Shown: positions 1 through 8,103 of the stretch, piece by piece | Layout: each line of letters opens with the position of its first letter | How positions within the stretch are numbered: the stretch's first letter is position 1 | Assembly: GCF_018403265.1 (NCBI RefSeq) | Contig: NZ_BOSI01000001.1 | Location: forward strand, 868,001 to 932,000 | Source of the DNA: Paenibacillus sp. J31TS4 | GTDB taxonomy: Bacteria > Bacillota > Bacilli > Paenibacillales > NBRC-103111 | Length of the DNA stretch: 64,000 nucleotides | Reading direction: 5' to 3' | Made by a program: the position numbers and the translations under genes | The notes under the pieces: generated by a model | What the model was told of the DNA's origin: nothing | Database searches by the model: none | The model's input: the letters and a program-made list of their open reading frames with translations, nothing else

Positions 1-562
1 GCAGCAGGACCAGGACGAGCTGGCTCCACTTGTCAACGGACGGGAGCAGAGATTCGCCTGCATCCGGACGCCGGGCGCGCAGCCACAGCGCCATGTCCAG
101 CGGATAGAGGGGCAGCAAATTCAGGAAGACGAGATAGACGGTCATTTGGAACCCGTAATCGACGAGGCCCTTGGCCAGCGTTTCGATCCAGGTCATCGAG
201 GCGTGGCTGCCCCAGCCGGCCATGCCGTACGACGCCCAGCCGAGCAGGACGGCAAGCACGAGATACGCGAGCGCCCCCGACCCGTAAATGAGAAAAGCGG
301 CGCGGGATCGCCGGCCGCCCAAGGCGGCCGGATCGATCGGCACCGGCTGTCCATAGCCGTATGGTCCGAACAAGGTCATGAGCAGGCCGAGCGGAGCCAC
401 ATGCCGCAGCGGGTTTAAGGACGCCCGCCCTCTCTGCCTTGCCGTACGGTCTCCGAGCATTCCCGCGATCGCCGCCTGGACGTATCCATGAACCGTCACG
501 ACGACGAGAAGCGCGAGGACGCGGTACAGCAGGGAATCGAATTCCAAAAACCCCGCCCCCAT
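1..562 (-). CDS. M50 (site-2 protease)-like membrane protein, catalytic motif lost, C-terminus beyond the window
   Basis: The reading frame starts at an ATG that overlaps the ribH stop (base 562) and runs off the left edge, so about 187 residues are visible. It is hydrophobic, with four or so membrane segments. It aligns by eye to the short M50B site-2 protease family: a histidine motif, then a GDRTAR stretch, then LNPLRH, a GQPVPIDP loop and a second NLLPLYPLD motif. The zinc-binding HExxH reads HGYVQ (residues about 25-29), so the catalytic Glu and the second His are absent. It can therefore hardly be an active protease. In Paenibacillus I recall an M50-like gene between ribH and scpA, which fits this position. 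The frame is clean, so it is not a pseudogene. A structural or regulatory role is only a guess. Confidence 0.75.
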   Translation of the reverse strand, partial: MGAGFLEFDSLLYRVLALLVVVTVHGYVQAAIAGMLGDRTARQRGRASLNPLRHVAPLGLLMTLFGPYGYGQPVPIDPAALGGRRSRAAFLIYGSGALAYLVLAVLLGWASYGMAGWGSHASMTWIETLAKGLVDYGFQMTVYLVFLNLLPLYPLDMALWLRARRPDAGESLLPSVDKWSQLVLVLL

Positions 563-1032
563 TAAGCCTTCAGCTGCTTAACCAGGTTCACCATTTCGAT
601 GGCGGTTGCGGCCGCTTCCCAGCCTTTGTTCCCGGCCTTCGTGCCTGCGCGCTCGACAGCCTGTTCGATCGAATCGGTCGTCAAGACGCCGAACACGGTC
701 GGCACGCCTGTTTTGAGGTTGATCGCCGAGACGCCTTTGGAAACTTCGCTGCAGACGTAGTCGAAGTGCGGAGTCGATCCGCGGATGACCGCCCCGAGTG
801 TGATCACTGCATCATATTTGCCGGACTCCGCCATTTTTTGGGCGATCAGCGGAATTTCGAATGCCCCCGGTACCCAAGCGACGTCGACCTCTTCCTCGGC
901 CGCGCCATGGCGCTTGAGCGCATCCAGAGCGCCCGACAGCAGCTTGCCCGTAATGAATTCGTTGAACCGGCCCACTACGATGCCGTAGCGCGCTTCCTTG
1001 GATACTAGATGTCCTTCATAGATTTTAGCCAT
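562..1032 (-). CDS. ribH: 6,7-dimethyl-8-ribityllumazine synthase
   Basis: RibH condenses 5-amino-6-ribitylaminouracil with 3,4-dihydroxy-2-butanone 4-phosphate to give lumazine, the penultimate step of riboflavin synthesis; the family forms 60-subunit capsids around riboflavin synthase in Bacillus. The protein is 156 residues, the usual length. It carries the substrate-binding VPGAFEIPL motif and the [14 protein letters not shown] motif with the catalytic His. It is the last of the four rib genes, six bases after ribBA, and its stop codon overlaps the start of the M50-like gene, so translation of the two is probably coupled. Confidence 0.97.
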   Translation of the reverse strand: MAKIYEGHLVSKEARYGIVVGRFNEFITGKLLSGALDALKRHGAAEEEVDVAWVPGAFEIPLIAQKMAESGKYDAVITLGAVIRGSTPHFDYVCSEVSKGVSAINLKTGVPTVFGVLTTDSIEQAVERAGTKAGNKGWEAAATAIEMVNLVKQLKA

Positions 1033-1038
1033 ATCGGG

Positions 1039-2268
1039 TTACTCCTCCGTTTGGTCGGCCGCAAAAACGAGCAGATGGCCGAGCTTCGATTGTTTGGTGT
1101 GCAAATAGTTGGTATTGCTTTCGTTCTCCGGCATCTGGATCGGCACGCGCTCGGTCACTTCCAAGCCGTAGCCCTCGAGACCGGTAATCTTGCGAGGATT
1201 GTTCGTCAGCAGGCGCATCTTGCGGACGCCGAGATCCTTGAGAATCTGCGCCCCGATCCCATACTCCCTCAGGTCGGGAGCAAAGCCCAGTTTCAGGTTG
1301 GCGTCAACTGTGTCTAGCCCTTCCTCCTGCAGCTTGTAGGCCTTCAATTTATTGATCAGGCCGATGCCTCTGCCCTCCTGCCTCATATAGAGCAGAACGC
1401 CCGAGCCCGCCTCGTCGATCTGGCGAAGCGCCGCTTCCAGCTGCGGACCGCAGTCGCAGCGGTGCGAGTGGAACACGTCCCCCGTCAAACATTCGGAATG
1501 GACGCGGACCAGCGTCGGCTTGCTGCCGTCGATTTTGCCCTTCACGAGAGCGACATGCTCCTTGTTGTCCACTTGGTTCGTGTAGGCGACGGCGTTGAAG
1601 ACGCCGAAGTCGGTCGGCAGCTTGACCTCGACCTCCCGCTTGACGAGTTTTTCCTTCTCGTTGCGGTAATGGATCAGGTCGCGGATCGTAATCACCTTCA
1701 GCTCGTGCTGCTTGGCGATCTCCATCAGGTCCGGCACGCGCGCCATCGTCCCGTCTTCCTTGATCACCTCGCAGATGACGGCCGCCGGATAGGACCCGCA
1801 CAACCGGGCGAGGTCGATGGCCGCTTCCGTATGCCCTGCTCTCCTCAGCACGCCGCCGTCCTTGGCGATCAGCGGGAAGATATGGCCCGGACGGCGAAAG
1901 TCGGACGGCTTGGCGTTCGCGTCCATCAGCGCCTGAACCGTGAGCGACCGCTCATGCGCCGAGATGCCGGTCGTCGTATCGACATGGTCGATCGAAACGG
2001 TAAAGGCGGTGCCGTGGTAATCGGTATTGTGCGTAACCATAGGCGGCAGCGCCAGCTCCTTGGCCCGCTGCTCGGTAATCGGGGTGCAGACGAGGCCGCG
2101 GCCTTCCCGGATCATGAAGTTGATCATCTCCGGGGTTGCCTTCTCGGCCAGCGCAATGAAGTCCCCTTCATTCTCCCGGTCCTCGTCGTCCACGACGATG
2201 ACCGCTTTGCCCTGCATCAGCTCGTAGATCGCTTCCTCAATTGTATCAAACCGGACGTTGTCCGTCAT
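1039..2268 (-). CDS. ribBA: Bifunctional 3,4-dihydroxy-2-butanone-4-phosphate synthase / GTP cyclohydrolase II
   Basis: This 409-residue fusion makes both starting compounds of riboflavin. The N-terminal half (about 1-200) is the DHBP synthase, with the acidic [11 protein letters not shown] loop and a [11 protein letters not shown] stretch. The C-terminal half (about 205-400) is GTP cyclohydrolase II, with the zinc ligands in [17 protein letters not shown] and the RQEGRGIGL motif. Length and domain order match B. subtilis RibBA. It lies third in the operon, after ribE and before ribH. Both active sites look intact, so both activities are expected. Confidence 0.97.
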   Translation of the reverse strand: MTDNVRFDTIEEAIYELMQGKAVIVVDDEDRENEGDFIALAEKATPEMINFMIREGRGLVCTPITEQRAKELALPPMVTHNTDYHGTAFTVSIDHVDTTTGISAHERSLTVQALMDANAKPSDFRRPGHIFPLIAKDGGVLRRAGHTEAAIDLARLCGSYPAAVICEVIKEDGTMARVPDLMEIAKQHELKVITIRDLIHYRNEKEKLVKREVEVKLPTDFGVFNAVAYTNQVDNKEHVALVKGKIDGSKPTLVRVHSECLTGDVFHSHRCDCGPQLEAALRQIDEAGSGVLLYMRQEGRGIGLINKLKAYKLQEEGLDTVDANLKLGFAPDLREYGIGAQILKDLGVRKMRLLTNNPRKITGLEGYGLEVTERVPIQMPENESNTNYLHTKQSKLGHLLVFAADQTEE

Positions 2269-2363
2269 GTTGATTCCCCCTTTTCAATGCAGAAAATGCT
2301 ATGCGATGCCATCTTAGCTCCCATCCTGGCGGCACAGACCATTTTTGTCTGCCCTCAGGACGT

Positions 2364-3041
2364 TTACAGAAATCCGTTCTCCGCCAAAAAGGTAGCCGTG
2401 AGCCGCGAAGCCGATGCTTGCCCGCGGCCGCCGGCGGCTCCCTCGTGCCCGCGGAAGGCAAGCAGCCGCTCGACATATTTGCCGAGCACATCGCATTCGA
2501 TATTGACGGCATCTCCCGGAGTTTTGTGCTGCAGGATCGTTTCGGCAAGCGTGTGGGGAATGATCGACACGGAGAATTCCGCCTCGGTCGCCTCCACCAC
2601 CGTCAAGCTGATGCCGTCCACCGTGATCGAGCCTTTCGGTACGATATATTTGAGCGTATTGGGGTCATGCGGGGAAAATCGGAAAACCACGGCGTTATCC
2701 TCCGCCGCCCGCGACAGGATGACGGCCGTCGTATCGACGTGCCCCTGCACGATATGGCCGCCGAACCGGCCGCCCGCCGCCATCGCCCTCTCCAGATTGA
2801 CGGGAGCTCCCGGCTTCAGGGACGACAGCGTCGTATGCCGGAACGTCTCAGGCATGACATCGACGGTGAAGGTGCTGTCGTCGTAGGCGACGACCGTTAG
2901 GCACACGCCGTTCACGGAGATGCTGTCGCCGATCTGTACGCCCTTCAGCACCCGGCTGCCCTCCAGCACAAGGATCATCGCCTGCCCTTGCCGGGCTACC
3001 CGTCTCAGGCGCCCTACTTCTTCAATCAGTCCGGTGAACAC
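2364..3041 (-). CDS. ribE: Riboflavin synthase, alpha chain
   Basis: RibE dismutates two lumazine molecules into riboflavin and the pyrimidine returned to RibH. The 225-residue protein begins with the invariant MFTGLIEEVG and consists of two lumazine-binding beta-barrel repeats (about 1-97 and 98-195). The second repeat is marked by FGGHIVQGHVDTT. The start lies inside the end of ribD (a 20-base overlap), which suggests translational coupling. A 95-base spacer separates it from ribBA. The C-terminal 25 residues beyond the second repeat are Gly/Ala rich and look dispensable. Confidence 0.97.
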   Translation of the reverse strand: MFTGLIEEVGRLRRVARQGQAMILVLEGSRVLKGVQIGDSISVNGVCLTVVAYDDSTFTVDVMPETFRHTTLSSLKPGAPVNLERAMAAGGRFGGHIVQGHVDTTAVILSRAAEDNAVVFRFSPHDPNTLKYIVPKGSITVDGISLTVVEATEAEFSVSIIPHTLAETILQHKTPGDAVNIECDVLGKYVERLLAFRGHEGAAGGRGQASASRLTATFLAENGFL

Positions 3042-4158
3042 GGGCTTCCGCCCTCCTTCCGTATTGGGGATAGCCGATGAGACAGAAGTCCTCCTCGAAC
3101 GTTTGGACCGTAAGACGCGTCAGGCGCACTGCCTCCTGCATCTTATCGAACCCGCCGAACCGAAAATTGCCCGGCGCGGCGTCCCCTCCGATAATCTTGG
3201 GTGCATAGAACAAATAACACTTGTCGATCAATCCGTGCTCAAGCATGGCGCCGTTCAGGCGGCCGCCTCCCTCCAGCAGGATCGAGGCGATCTCCCGCCG
3301 GCCCAGCTCCCGCATCGCCGCCGCCAGGTCGACCTCGGGCCCTTCACCGCAGACTACGACCTCCGCACCGGCTGCCTCGAGCAGCTGCCGCCGCTCGGGA
3401 GAGCCGAGCTCCGTCGTGAGCACGAGCACCCGGCCGCCTCCCTTGAGCACATTCGCGTCCTCCGGCAGCCGGAGCCTCGAGTCGACCACGATACGAGCCG
3501 GGTCCAGAGCCGGAACCGACAGGCGCGTGGTCAGATGAGGATCGTCCGCAAGCACCGTGCCGATGCCGGCCATGATCGCCTGGTACCGGTGACGCAGCGT
3601 ATGGACGAAGGCGCGAGACCGTTCGTTTGTGATCCACTTGCTGTCACCCGTCCTACTCGCGATTTTGCCGTCCAGCGTGCTGGCGGTCTTGAGCGCGACG
3701 AAAGGCATGCCGGTCACAATGTACTTGTTGAACGCCTCGTTCATCGTCCTGGCCTCTTCCTCGAGCAGTCCGACCTCCACCTCGATCCCGCTGGCGCGCA
3801 GCCGTTCCACTCCCGAGCCCGCTACGAGCGGATTCGGATCCAGCGTGGCCACGACGACCTTGGCCACCTTCTCGTCGATGAGCCGGTCGCTGCAGGGCGG
3901 CGTCTTGCCGTAATGGGAGCAGGGCTCCAGCGTGACGTATACCGTGCTGCCCTCCGCCTCCGGGCCGGCCATCCGCAGCGCATTCACCTCGGCGTGTCCG
4001 CTGCCGCGCTTCAGGTGAGCGCCCGTGCCTACGATACGGCCCTCCTTCACGATGACGCAGCCAACGACGGGATTGATCCCCGTTTGCCCCTGAGCTCCCT
4101 CGGCCAGCTGGAGCGCCAGTCTCATATAGCTTTCGGCCGTCAGGATGTCCATGGACAC
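3022..4158 (-). CDS. ribD: Bifunctional pyrimidine deaminase / reductase
   Basis: RibD deaminates and then reduces the pyrimidine product of GTP cyclohydrolase II. The 378-residue protein has the zinc deaminase domain at the N-terminus (HAEVNAL near residue 51, PCSHYGKTPPC near 80-90) and the NADPH-dependent reductase domain from about residue 145 (FVALKTASTLDGKIA, later LLEGGGRLNGAML). It is the first gene of the rib operon. The intrinsic terminator and FMN riboswitch directly upstream indicate repression when FMN is plentiful. The start has the RBS GGGAGGGCGG just ahead of it. Confidence 0.97.
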   Translation of the reverse strand: MSMDILTAESYMRLALQLAEGAQGQTGINPVVGCVIVKEGRIVGTGAHLKRGSGHAEVNALRMAGPEAEGSTVYVTLEPCSHYGKTPPCSDRLIDEKVAKVVVATLDPNPLVAGSGVERLRASGIEVEVGLLEEEARTMNEAFNKYIVTGMPFVALKTASTLDGKIASRTGDSKWITNERSRAFVHTLRHRYQAIMAGIGTVLADDPHLTTRLSVPALDPARIVVDSRLRLPEDANVLKGGGRVLVLTTELGSPERRQLLEAAGAEVVVCGEGPEVDLAAAMRELGRREIASILLEGGGRLNGAMLEHGLIDKCYLFYAPKIIGGDAAPGNFRFGGFDKMQEAVRLTRLTVQTFEEDFCLIGYPQYGRRAEARVHRTD

Positions 4159-4198
4159 CGCCCTCCCTTACTGCGCCGTAACCGGCGCATATTCATAC

Positions 4199-4233
4199 AA
4201 AAAAAGCCCGCCGCAAATGATGCAGGGGCTTTG
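4199..4233 (-). terminator. Riboswitch-controlled attenuator of the rib operon
   Basis: Read on the minus strand, an AAGCCCC / GGGCTT stem is followed by seven T residues, 40 bases before ribD. It lies downstream of the FMN aptamer and is the obvious switchable terminator. Confidence 0.8.
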
Positions 4234-4416
4234 GGATGCAAGTAGCAAAAGCAAACCAACCGTCTGGCCAAGCTGATTCAGATCCACATGCGGGAACAGA
4301 CGGCTTGCATTCCAGGAATGCACCGCGACCTCAAGCACACGACGCCTCATAAAGCAGTCGCCGCGCACGTCCATGTGAACCGAAGCACTTGCGCTGCCGC
4401 TCGTTCGGTTCGATCT

Positions 4417-4582
4417 TCCTTCTCCCATCCAGACTATACTGTCGGTTTCGGATTTGCACCGAATCCACCGGCAGGCGGCTGCCTGCACGGGTCACGGACT
4501 TGCCGGCGCCTTCCGCTCCGCTGGAGGGAGGCTCGTGCCGGAATCACCGCCGGTAGGGAATTTCACCCTGCCCCGAAGGAAT
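4417..4582 (-). ncRNA. FMN riboswitch (RFN element)
   Basis: The minus strand carries the conserved RFN blocks in the right order: CTTCGGGGCAGGGTGAAATT at the 5' end, CCTACCGGCGGT, then AAGTCCGTGACCC, the GGTGGATTCGGTGCAAATCC block, ACCGACAGTATAGTCTGGAT and the closing GGAGAAGGA. This is a complete aptamer for FMN. About 180 bases separate it from the terminator before ribD. That spacer contains another large inverted repeat (GCAAGCCGTCTG with CAGACGGTTGGTTTGC, near 4250-4310), which may take part in the switch. Confidence 0.95.
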
Positions 4583-4740
4583 GTATGTGTTGTAACAAAA
4601 AAATCTTATCACTCGCTACGCGAAAATGCAAGCTTCCTGCCAGCCTCTGGCAGGCGGGAGTGTTCTCGTTTACAATAGTTGGCATAAGAGATGCGGTGTT
4701 TCCAATTTTGGTCGTGCCGCCAAAAAAGGAGCTGTTCCGT

Positions 4741-5991
4741 ATGACCGAATCTATACAAGCCGGCTCCCTCCTTCCTCCCGCAGCCTGGTTTCAGGCTTAT
4801 CGGCCCGAGGATCATGAGGACCCTTACCCATTCTACCGCCGGCTTCAGAGCGAGCAGCCCATCCTCTATCTGGAGGAACGTCGCATGTGGGCCGTATCCC
4901 GCTACGAAGACGTCGAGCGGATTTTGAAGAGCCCTGCAGCCGTCCGGGAGAGAAGAAACACCCTGCCACCCGAGAAAAGAGACCAAGTCCCCGCGCCGGC
5001 TCCCCAGTGGGCCTCCATCCGCCGGATTACCGACAGCTGGATGCTGTTCCGCGACGCTCCGTCGCATACCAGGCTGCGCGGCCTCGTTCAGCCCGCCTTC
5101 TCTCCTCGTCGAACCGAGAGACTGAGAGCCTCCGTCACCGTGATCGCCGGCCGGCTCGCGGCAACGCTTGCCGAAATGCCGGAGCCCGATCTCATCGCGG
5201 ACTTCGCGTTCCCTCTCCCCGTGCTCGTCGTCGCCGATCTCCTGGGCGTTCCGTCCGAGGATCACGCCTTGTTCAAGGAATGGTCGCATGCCGTCGCCCG
5301 GCTCCTCGATGTGGCTATCGTCCTCCCCGATGACGTACCCGTCATTAGCCGGGCGATGGAAGAGATGGAGGTTTACTTCGCCGATCTAATCCGCGCGAGA
5401 AGGAAATCGCCGGGCGAAGATCTCATTAGCTCTCTGCTGGCGGCAGCAGACAGCGGCGACCGGCTGAGCGAAACCGAGCTCATCTCTACCTGCATTCTGC
5501 TGCTCGTTGCGGGACACGAGACGACCGTCCATCTCATCGGCAATGCCGTACAGCTGCTGCTGACACATCCAGACGAGCTGGCTTTGCTCCGCTCGAACCC
5601 CCGCCTCCTGCCGTCTGCCGTGGAGGAGACGCTCCGCTTCGAGAGCCCCGTTCAGATGACCGACCGCCTGCTTGCCGAGCCCTTGCTGCTTGGGGGCGAA
5701 CGGCTCGAGCAAGGTGCGAACGTGATGCTGCTCCTCGCTTCCGCCAACCGGGACTCGGACCGTTTTCCAGAGGCGGACCGCTTCCGGGTCTCGCGTTCCC
5801 CGAACCGCCATCTCGCGTTTGCGTCCGGCCCCCATTTTTGCCTGGGGGCCCCGCTCGCCCGGGTGGAAGGAGAGGAGGCGCTGCGGGCGTTTCTAGCCGT
5901 CTCGTCGGCGCCCGAGCTCGTGCCCGAGAAGAGTAGGCGCCGAGCGACTATTCTGTTCCGCGGATGGGAGGAGCTGCGCGTCAGGCTGTAA
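4741..5991 (+). CDS. Cytochrome P450
   Basis: A soluble bacterial P450 of 416 residues, of CYP107-like type. The start is placed at 4741 because AAAAAAGGAG lies 8 bases upstream; the open frame extends further but has no RBS there. Diagnostic motifs are the I-helix AGHETT (about 256-261) with its acid-alcohol pair, EETLR (about 293) for the K-helix, and the haem loop FASGPHFCLGAPLAR (Cys about 366). Such enzymes need ferredoxin and reductase partners, and none is encoded nearby. It sits alone between the rib leader and the GGDEF pair, on the opposite strand to both. Its substrate cannot be read from sequence; hydroxylation of a fatty acid, polyketide or terpenoid is typical for the group. Confidence 0.93.
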   Translation: MTESIQAGSLLPPAAWFQAYRPEDHEDPYPFYRRLQSEQPILYLEERRMWAVSRYEDVERILKSPAAVRERRNTLPPEKRDQVPAPAPQWASIRRITDSWMLFRDAPSHTRLRGLVQPAFSPRRTERLRASVTVIAGRLAATLAEMPEPDLIADFAFPLPVLVVADLLGVPSEDHALFKEWSHAVARLLDVAIVLPDDVPVISRAMEEMEVYFADLIRARRKSPGEDLISSLLAAADSGDRLSETELISTCILLLVAGHETTVHLIGNAVQLLLTHPDELALLRSNPRLLPSAVEETLRFESPVQMTDRLLAEPLLLGGERLEQGANVMLLLASANRDSDRFPEADRFRVSRSPNRHLAFASGPHFCLGAPLARVEGEEALRAFLAVSSAPELVPEKSRRRATILFRGWEELRVRL

Positions 5992-6025
5992 GCCGGCCGC
6001 GCCTGGTGATCCCGGACCAACCAGC

Positions 6026-6067
6026 AAGGCGCCTGCTTCGGGGAACAGCCCCGCAGCAGGCGCCTTG
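6026..6067. terminator. Bidirectional terminator between P450 and GGDEF genes
   Basis: A 12-bp perfect stem, AAGGCGCCTGCT with AGCAGGCGCCTT, lies between convergent genes. The T tracts are weak on both sides. Confidence 0.7.
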
Positions 6068-6070
6068 GCT

Positions 6071-6748
6071 TTATCCGACCGAGCGGGCCTTCCAGCCGAC
6101 CTCGATCGCGTCTTTCTTCTGCTTGGCGGCGTACATGACCTGATCGGCATGGTTCACCAGCTCTTCGGCGGAGGCGTACCCTCCATGGTCGACGACAATG
6201 CCCATGCTGATCGTGACGGAGACCTCTTCCGCCCCTCCGAACGGGAGACGAATCTGCTGGATGCTCCTGCGGATCGCCTCCGCCGTTTCGAGCGCTTCCT
6301 TCTTGTCAGCCCCAGGGAAGACCAGAGCGAATTCCTCGCCGCCCCAGCGTGCGGCGTACGCCCGGCTCCCGACATGGCGGCATAGCCGCGATCCGACCTC
6401 TCTCAGCACCTCATCCCCCGCAATATGCCCGTAGCGCGAATTGAAGGAGCGAAAATCGTCGATATCGATGACGGCGACCGCCAGCGGCCGGCCAATCGCG
6501 CGATGCCGGCGGAACACGCTGTCCAGCTTGCGGAACAGGAAACGCCTGTTGAACAAGCCGGTGCATTCGTCAATCATCGACTGCCGGTACAAGCGGACAA
6601 GCCCAAGCGCCGCAGCAGCTCCGCCCGCCGCCTCGGGAATCCAGGCTAGCCAGGAATAAGGCTTGCCCGCCTGAAGCAGTCCCCAGCTCGTCCCAAACAC
6701 TAGCAGTCCCGCAATTACACCTATAAGTCCTGTCTTCCATCGCATCAT
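6071..6748 (-). CDS. Membrane-anchored diguanylate cyclase (GGDEF)
   Basis: About 225 residues: two N-terminal membrane segments (about 8-26 and 34-53) and a GGDEF domain from about residue 58 to the end. The signature reads GGEEF and the preceding DIDDF metal/nucleotide motif is intact, so synthesis of cyclic di-GMP from two GTP is expected at the membrane. No sensor domain is visible apart from the membrane hairpin. The ATG at 6748 overlaps the stop of the upstream gene (ATGA) and follows GGGAGG by a few bases, so it is preferred to the GTG at 6760. The overlap indicates that the two GGDEF genes are made together. Confidence 0.88.
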   Translation of the reverse strand: MMRWKTGLIGVIAGLLVFGTSWGLLQAGKPYSWLAWIPEAAGGAAAALGLVRLYRQSMIDECTGLFNRRFLFRKLDSVFRRHRAIGRPLAVAVIDIDDFRSFNSRYGHIAGDEVLREVGSRLCRHVGSRAYAARWGGEEFALVFPGADKKEALETAEAIRRSIQQIRLPFGGAEEVSVTISMGIVVDHGGYASAEELVNHADQVMYAAKQKKDAIEVGWKARSVG

Positions 6749-7392
6749 GGCGCCTCCCACGGATCGATCCGGTCATACTTGCGGAGCAGGTCGGTCAGCG
6801 CCTCGCGCAGCAGCGCCGACTCGGTCTTCTTCTCCTTCTCCGCAAGCGCCTTGAGCCTGCGAAGCATAGCGGCCTGATAGTGGCAGGCTTTGAGCACCAT
6901 CTCATCGCTAGGCGGAAGCGCCACCTGATTCCGGCCCGCCTCCTTGGCGGTCGTCAAGGCAGCGTCGGCGGCATGAAGAAGCGTGTCCGCATCCTTGGCA
7001 TCCCTCGGATATTGAGCGACGCCCGCGGTCAGTCGGATCGGAGGCAGGTCCTCCAGCTCTCCGGCTACCGGACTAGCCGCCACCAGCCCCCGCAGCTGCT
7101 CCATCCGCAAGAAAGCCTGCTCCAGGCTCGCCCCCTCGAGCAGGACGGCGAAAGCGTCACCGGAGAGGCGGAAGCAGCAGCACCGGCCGAAAGAGCCCGC
7201 CAGAAGCTCCGCCACGGCGATTAAGACGCGGTCCCCGCCCTCTCGGCCGAAATCGCGGTTGATGGCCCCGAAGTGATCGAGGTCGAGGAGAGCGACAGCC
7301 GTCGGCTTCTCCCGCTTAATAGTGTCCGCCAGCAGATCCTGCAGGCTGGCCTGGCTGCCAAGGCCGGTCAAAGGATCGAGTCTTCCGTGCAT
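6745..7392 (-). CDS. Degenerate GGDEF protein with a ribbon-helix-helix-like C-terminal tail
   Basis: The start is placed at the second ATG of ATGGACATG, 7 bases after AAAAGGGG, giving 215 residues; 7398 is the alternative. Residues 1-160 form a GGDEF fold (DPLTGLG at the start, LLDLDHFG in the middle), but the signature loop reads SGDAF, so catalysis is unlikely. The final 45 residues (LKALAEKEKK followed by TESALLREALTDLLRKY) have the spacing of a CopG/Arc-type ribbon-helix-helix motif. That would make it a nucleotide-sensing DNA-binding or dimerisation protein, but the tail could also be a plain helical hairpin. There is no membrane segment. It is translationally coupled to the active cyclase downstream. 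Confidence 0.75.
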   Translation of the reverse strand: MHGRLDPLTGLGSQASLQDLLADTIKREKPTAVALLDLDHFGAINRDFGREGGDRVLIAVAELLAGSFGRCCCFRLSGDAFAVLLEGASLEQAFLRMEQLRGLVAASPVAGELEDLPPIRLTAGVAQYPRDAKDADTLLHAADAALTTAKEAGRNQVALPPSDEMVLKACHYQAAMLRRLKALAEKEKKTESALLREALTDLLRKYDRIDPWEAP

Positions 7393-7512
7393 GTCCATTC
7401 CCCTTTTATATGTACGTCTATATATTCTATCATCTATAGATAACAAAAATTGTAAAAGGGGAGACATTATTTGTCAATGGGCGAGTGGCCCTAGTTCACC
7501 TTCGAGTCGCAC

Positions 7513-7543
7513 AAAAAAAGGAACCCTTATAAGGGTTCCTTTG
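7513..7543 (-). terminator. Terminator after ppiB
   Basis: A palindrome AAAGGAACCC TTATAAGGGTTCCTTT is followed on the minus strand by a seven-T run, 34 bases after the ppiB stop. Confidence 0.9.
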
Positions 7544-7576
7544 GTCAGCAGCCGGAGCCGCCGGTAGGCTTGTCCG

Positions 7577-8011
7577 TTATGCAACTTCGACTACCTTGAC
7601 GGTTTCCATGCGGTCGCGGCCCTGGAACTCGTCGACGAGCTCCATTCCCTTGACGACCTTGCCGAAAACCGTATGCTGCCCGTCGAGGTGCGGCTGCGGC
7701 TTGTAGCAGATGTAGAACTGGCTGCCGCCGGTGTTGCGGCCGGCATGCGCCATGGCGAGCGTTCCGCGCTCGTGCTTGTTCGGGTTAATCTCACAGTTGA
7801 TCGTATAGCCGGGTCCGCCGGTTCCGTTCCCATTCGGGCAGCCGCCCTGTGCTACGAAGCCGGGGATCACGCGGTGGAACAGCAGGCCGTTGTAGAAGCC
7901 CGAGTTCGCCAGTTTCTCAAAATTGGCCACCGTGTTGGGGGCATCCTTTTCGAACAGATCGATGACGACTTCGCCGCCGTTTGCCATTGTAATAATCGCT
8001 TGCTTTGCCAT
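7577..8011 (-). CDS. ppiB: Peptidyl-prolyl cis-trans isomerase, cyclophilin type
   Basis: A 144-residue cytoplasmic cyclophilin that speeds proline isomerisation during folding. The active-site signature [13 protein letters not shown] (about 45-57) and [21 protein letters not shown] are intact, including the catalytic Arg. There is no signal peptide. It lies after lysA as in B. subtilis, separated by about 90 bases that contain a hairpin. Confidence 0.97.
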   Translation of the reverse strand: MAKQAIITMANGGEVVIDLFEKDAPNTVANFEKLANSGFYNGLLFHRVIPGFVAQGGCPNGNGTGGPGYTINCEINPNKHERGTLAMAHAGRNTGGSQFYICYKPQPHLDGQHTVFGKVVKGMELVDEFQGRDRMETVKVVEVA

Positions 8012-8060
8012 TGTGCATTCGCTCCTTTGATCTGCTGGGGATAGAGGAAAGTTCAGAAAT

Positions 8061-8098
8061 AGGCAGGGGACAGCAAAAGCCGGCTGATGCCCTGCCTG
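8061..8098 (-). terminator. Hairpin between lysA and ppiB
   Basis: An AGGCAGGG / CCCTGCCT stem follows the lysA stop, with only a weak T tract. It may be a partial terminator or an RNA-stability hairpin. Confidence 0.45.
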
Positions 8099-8103
8099 AC
8101 CAA

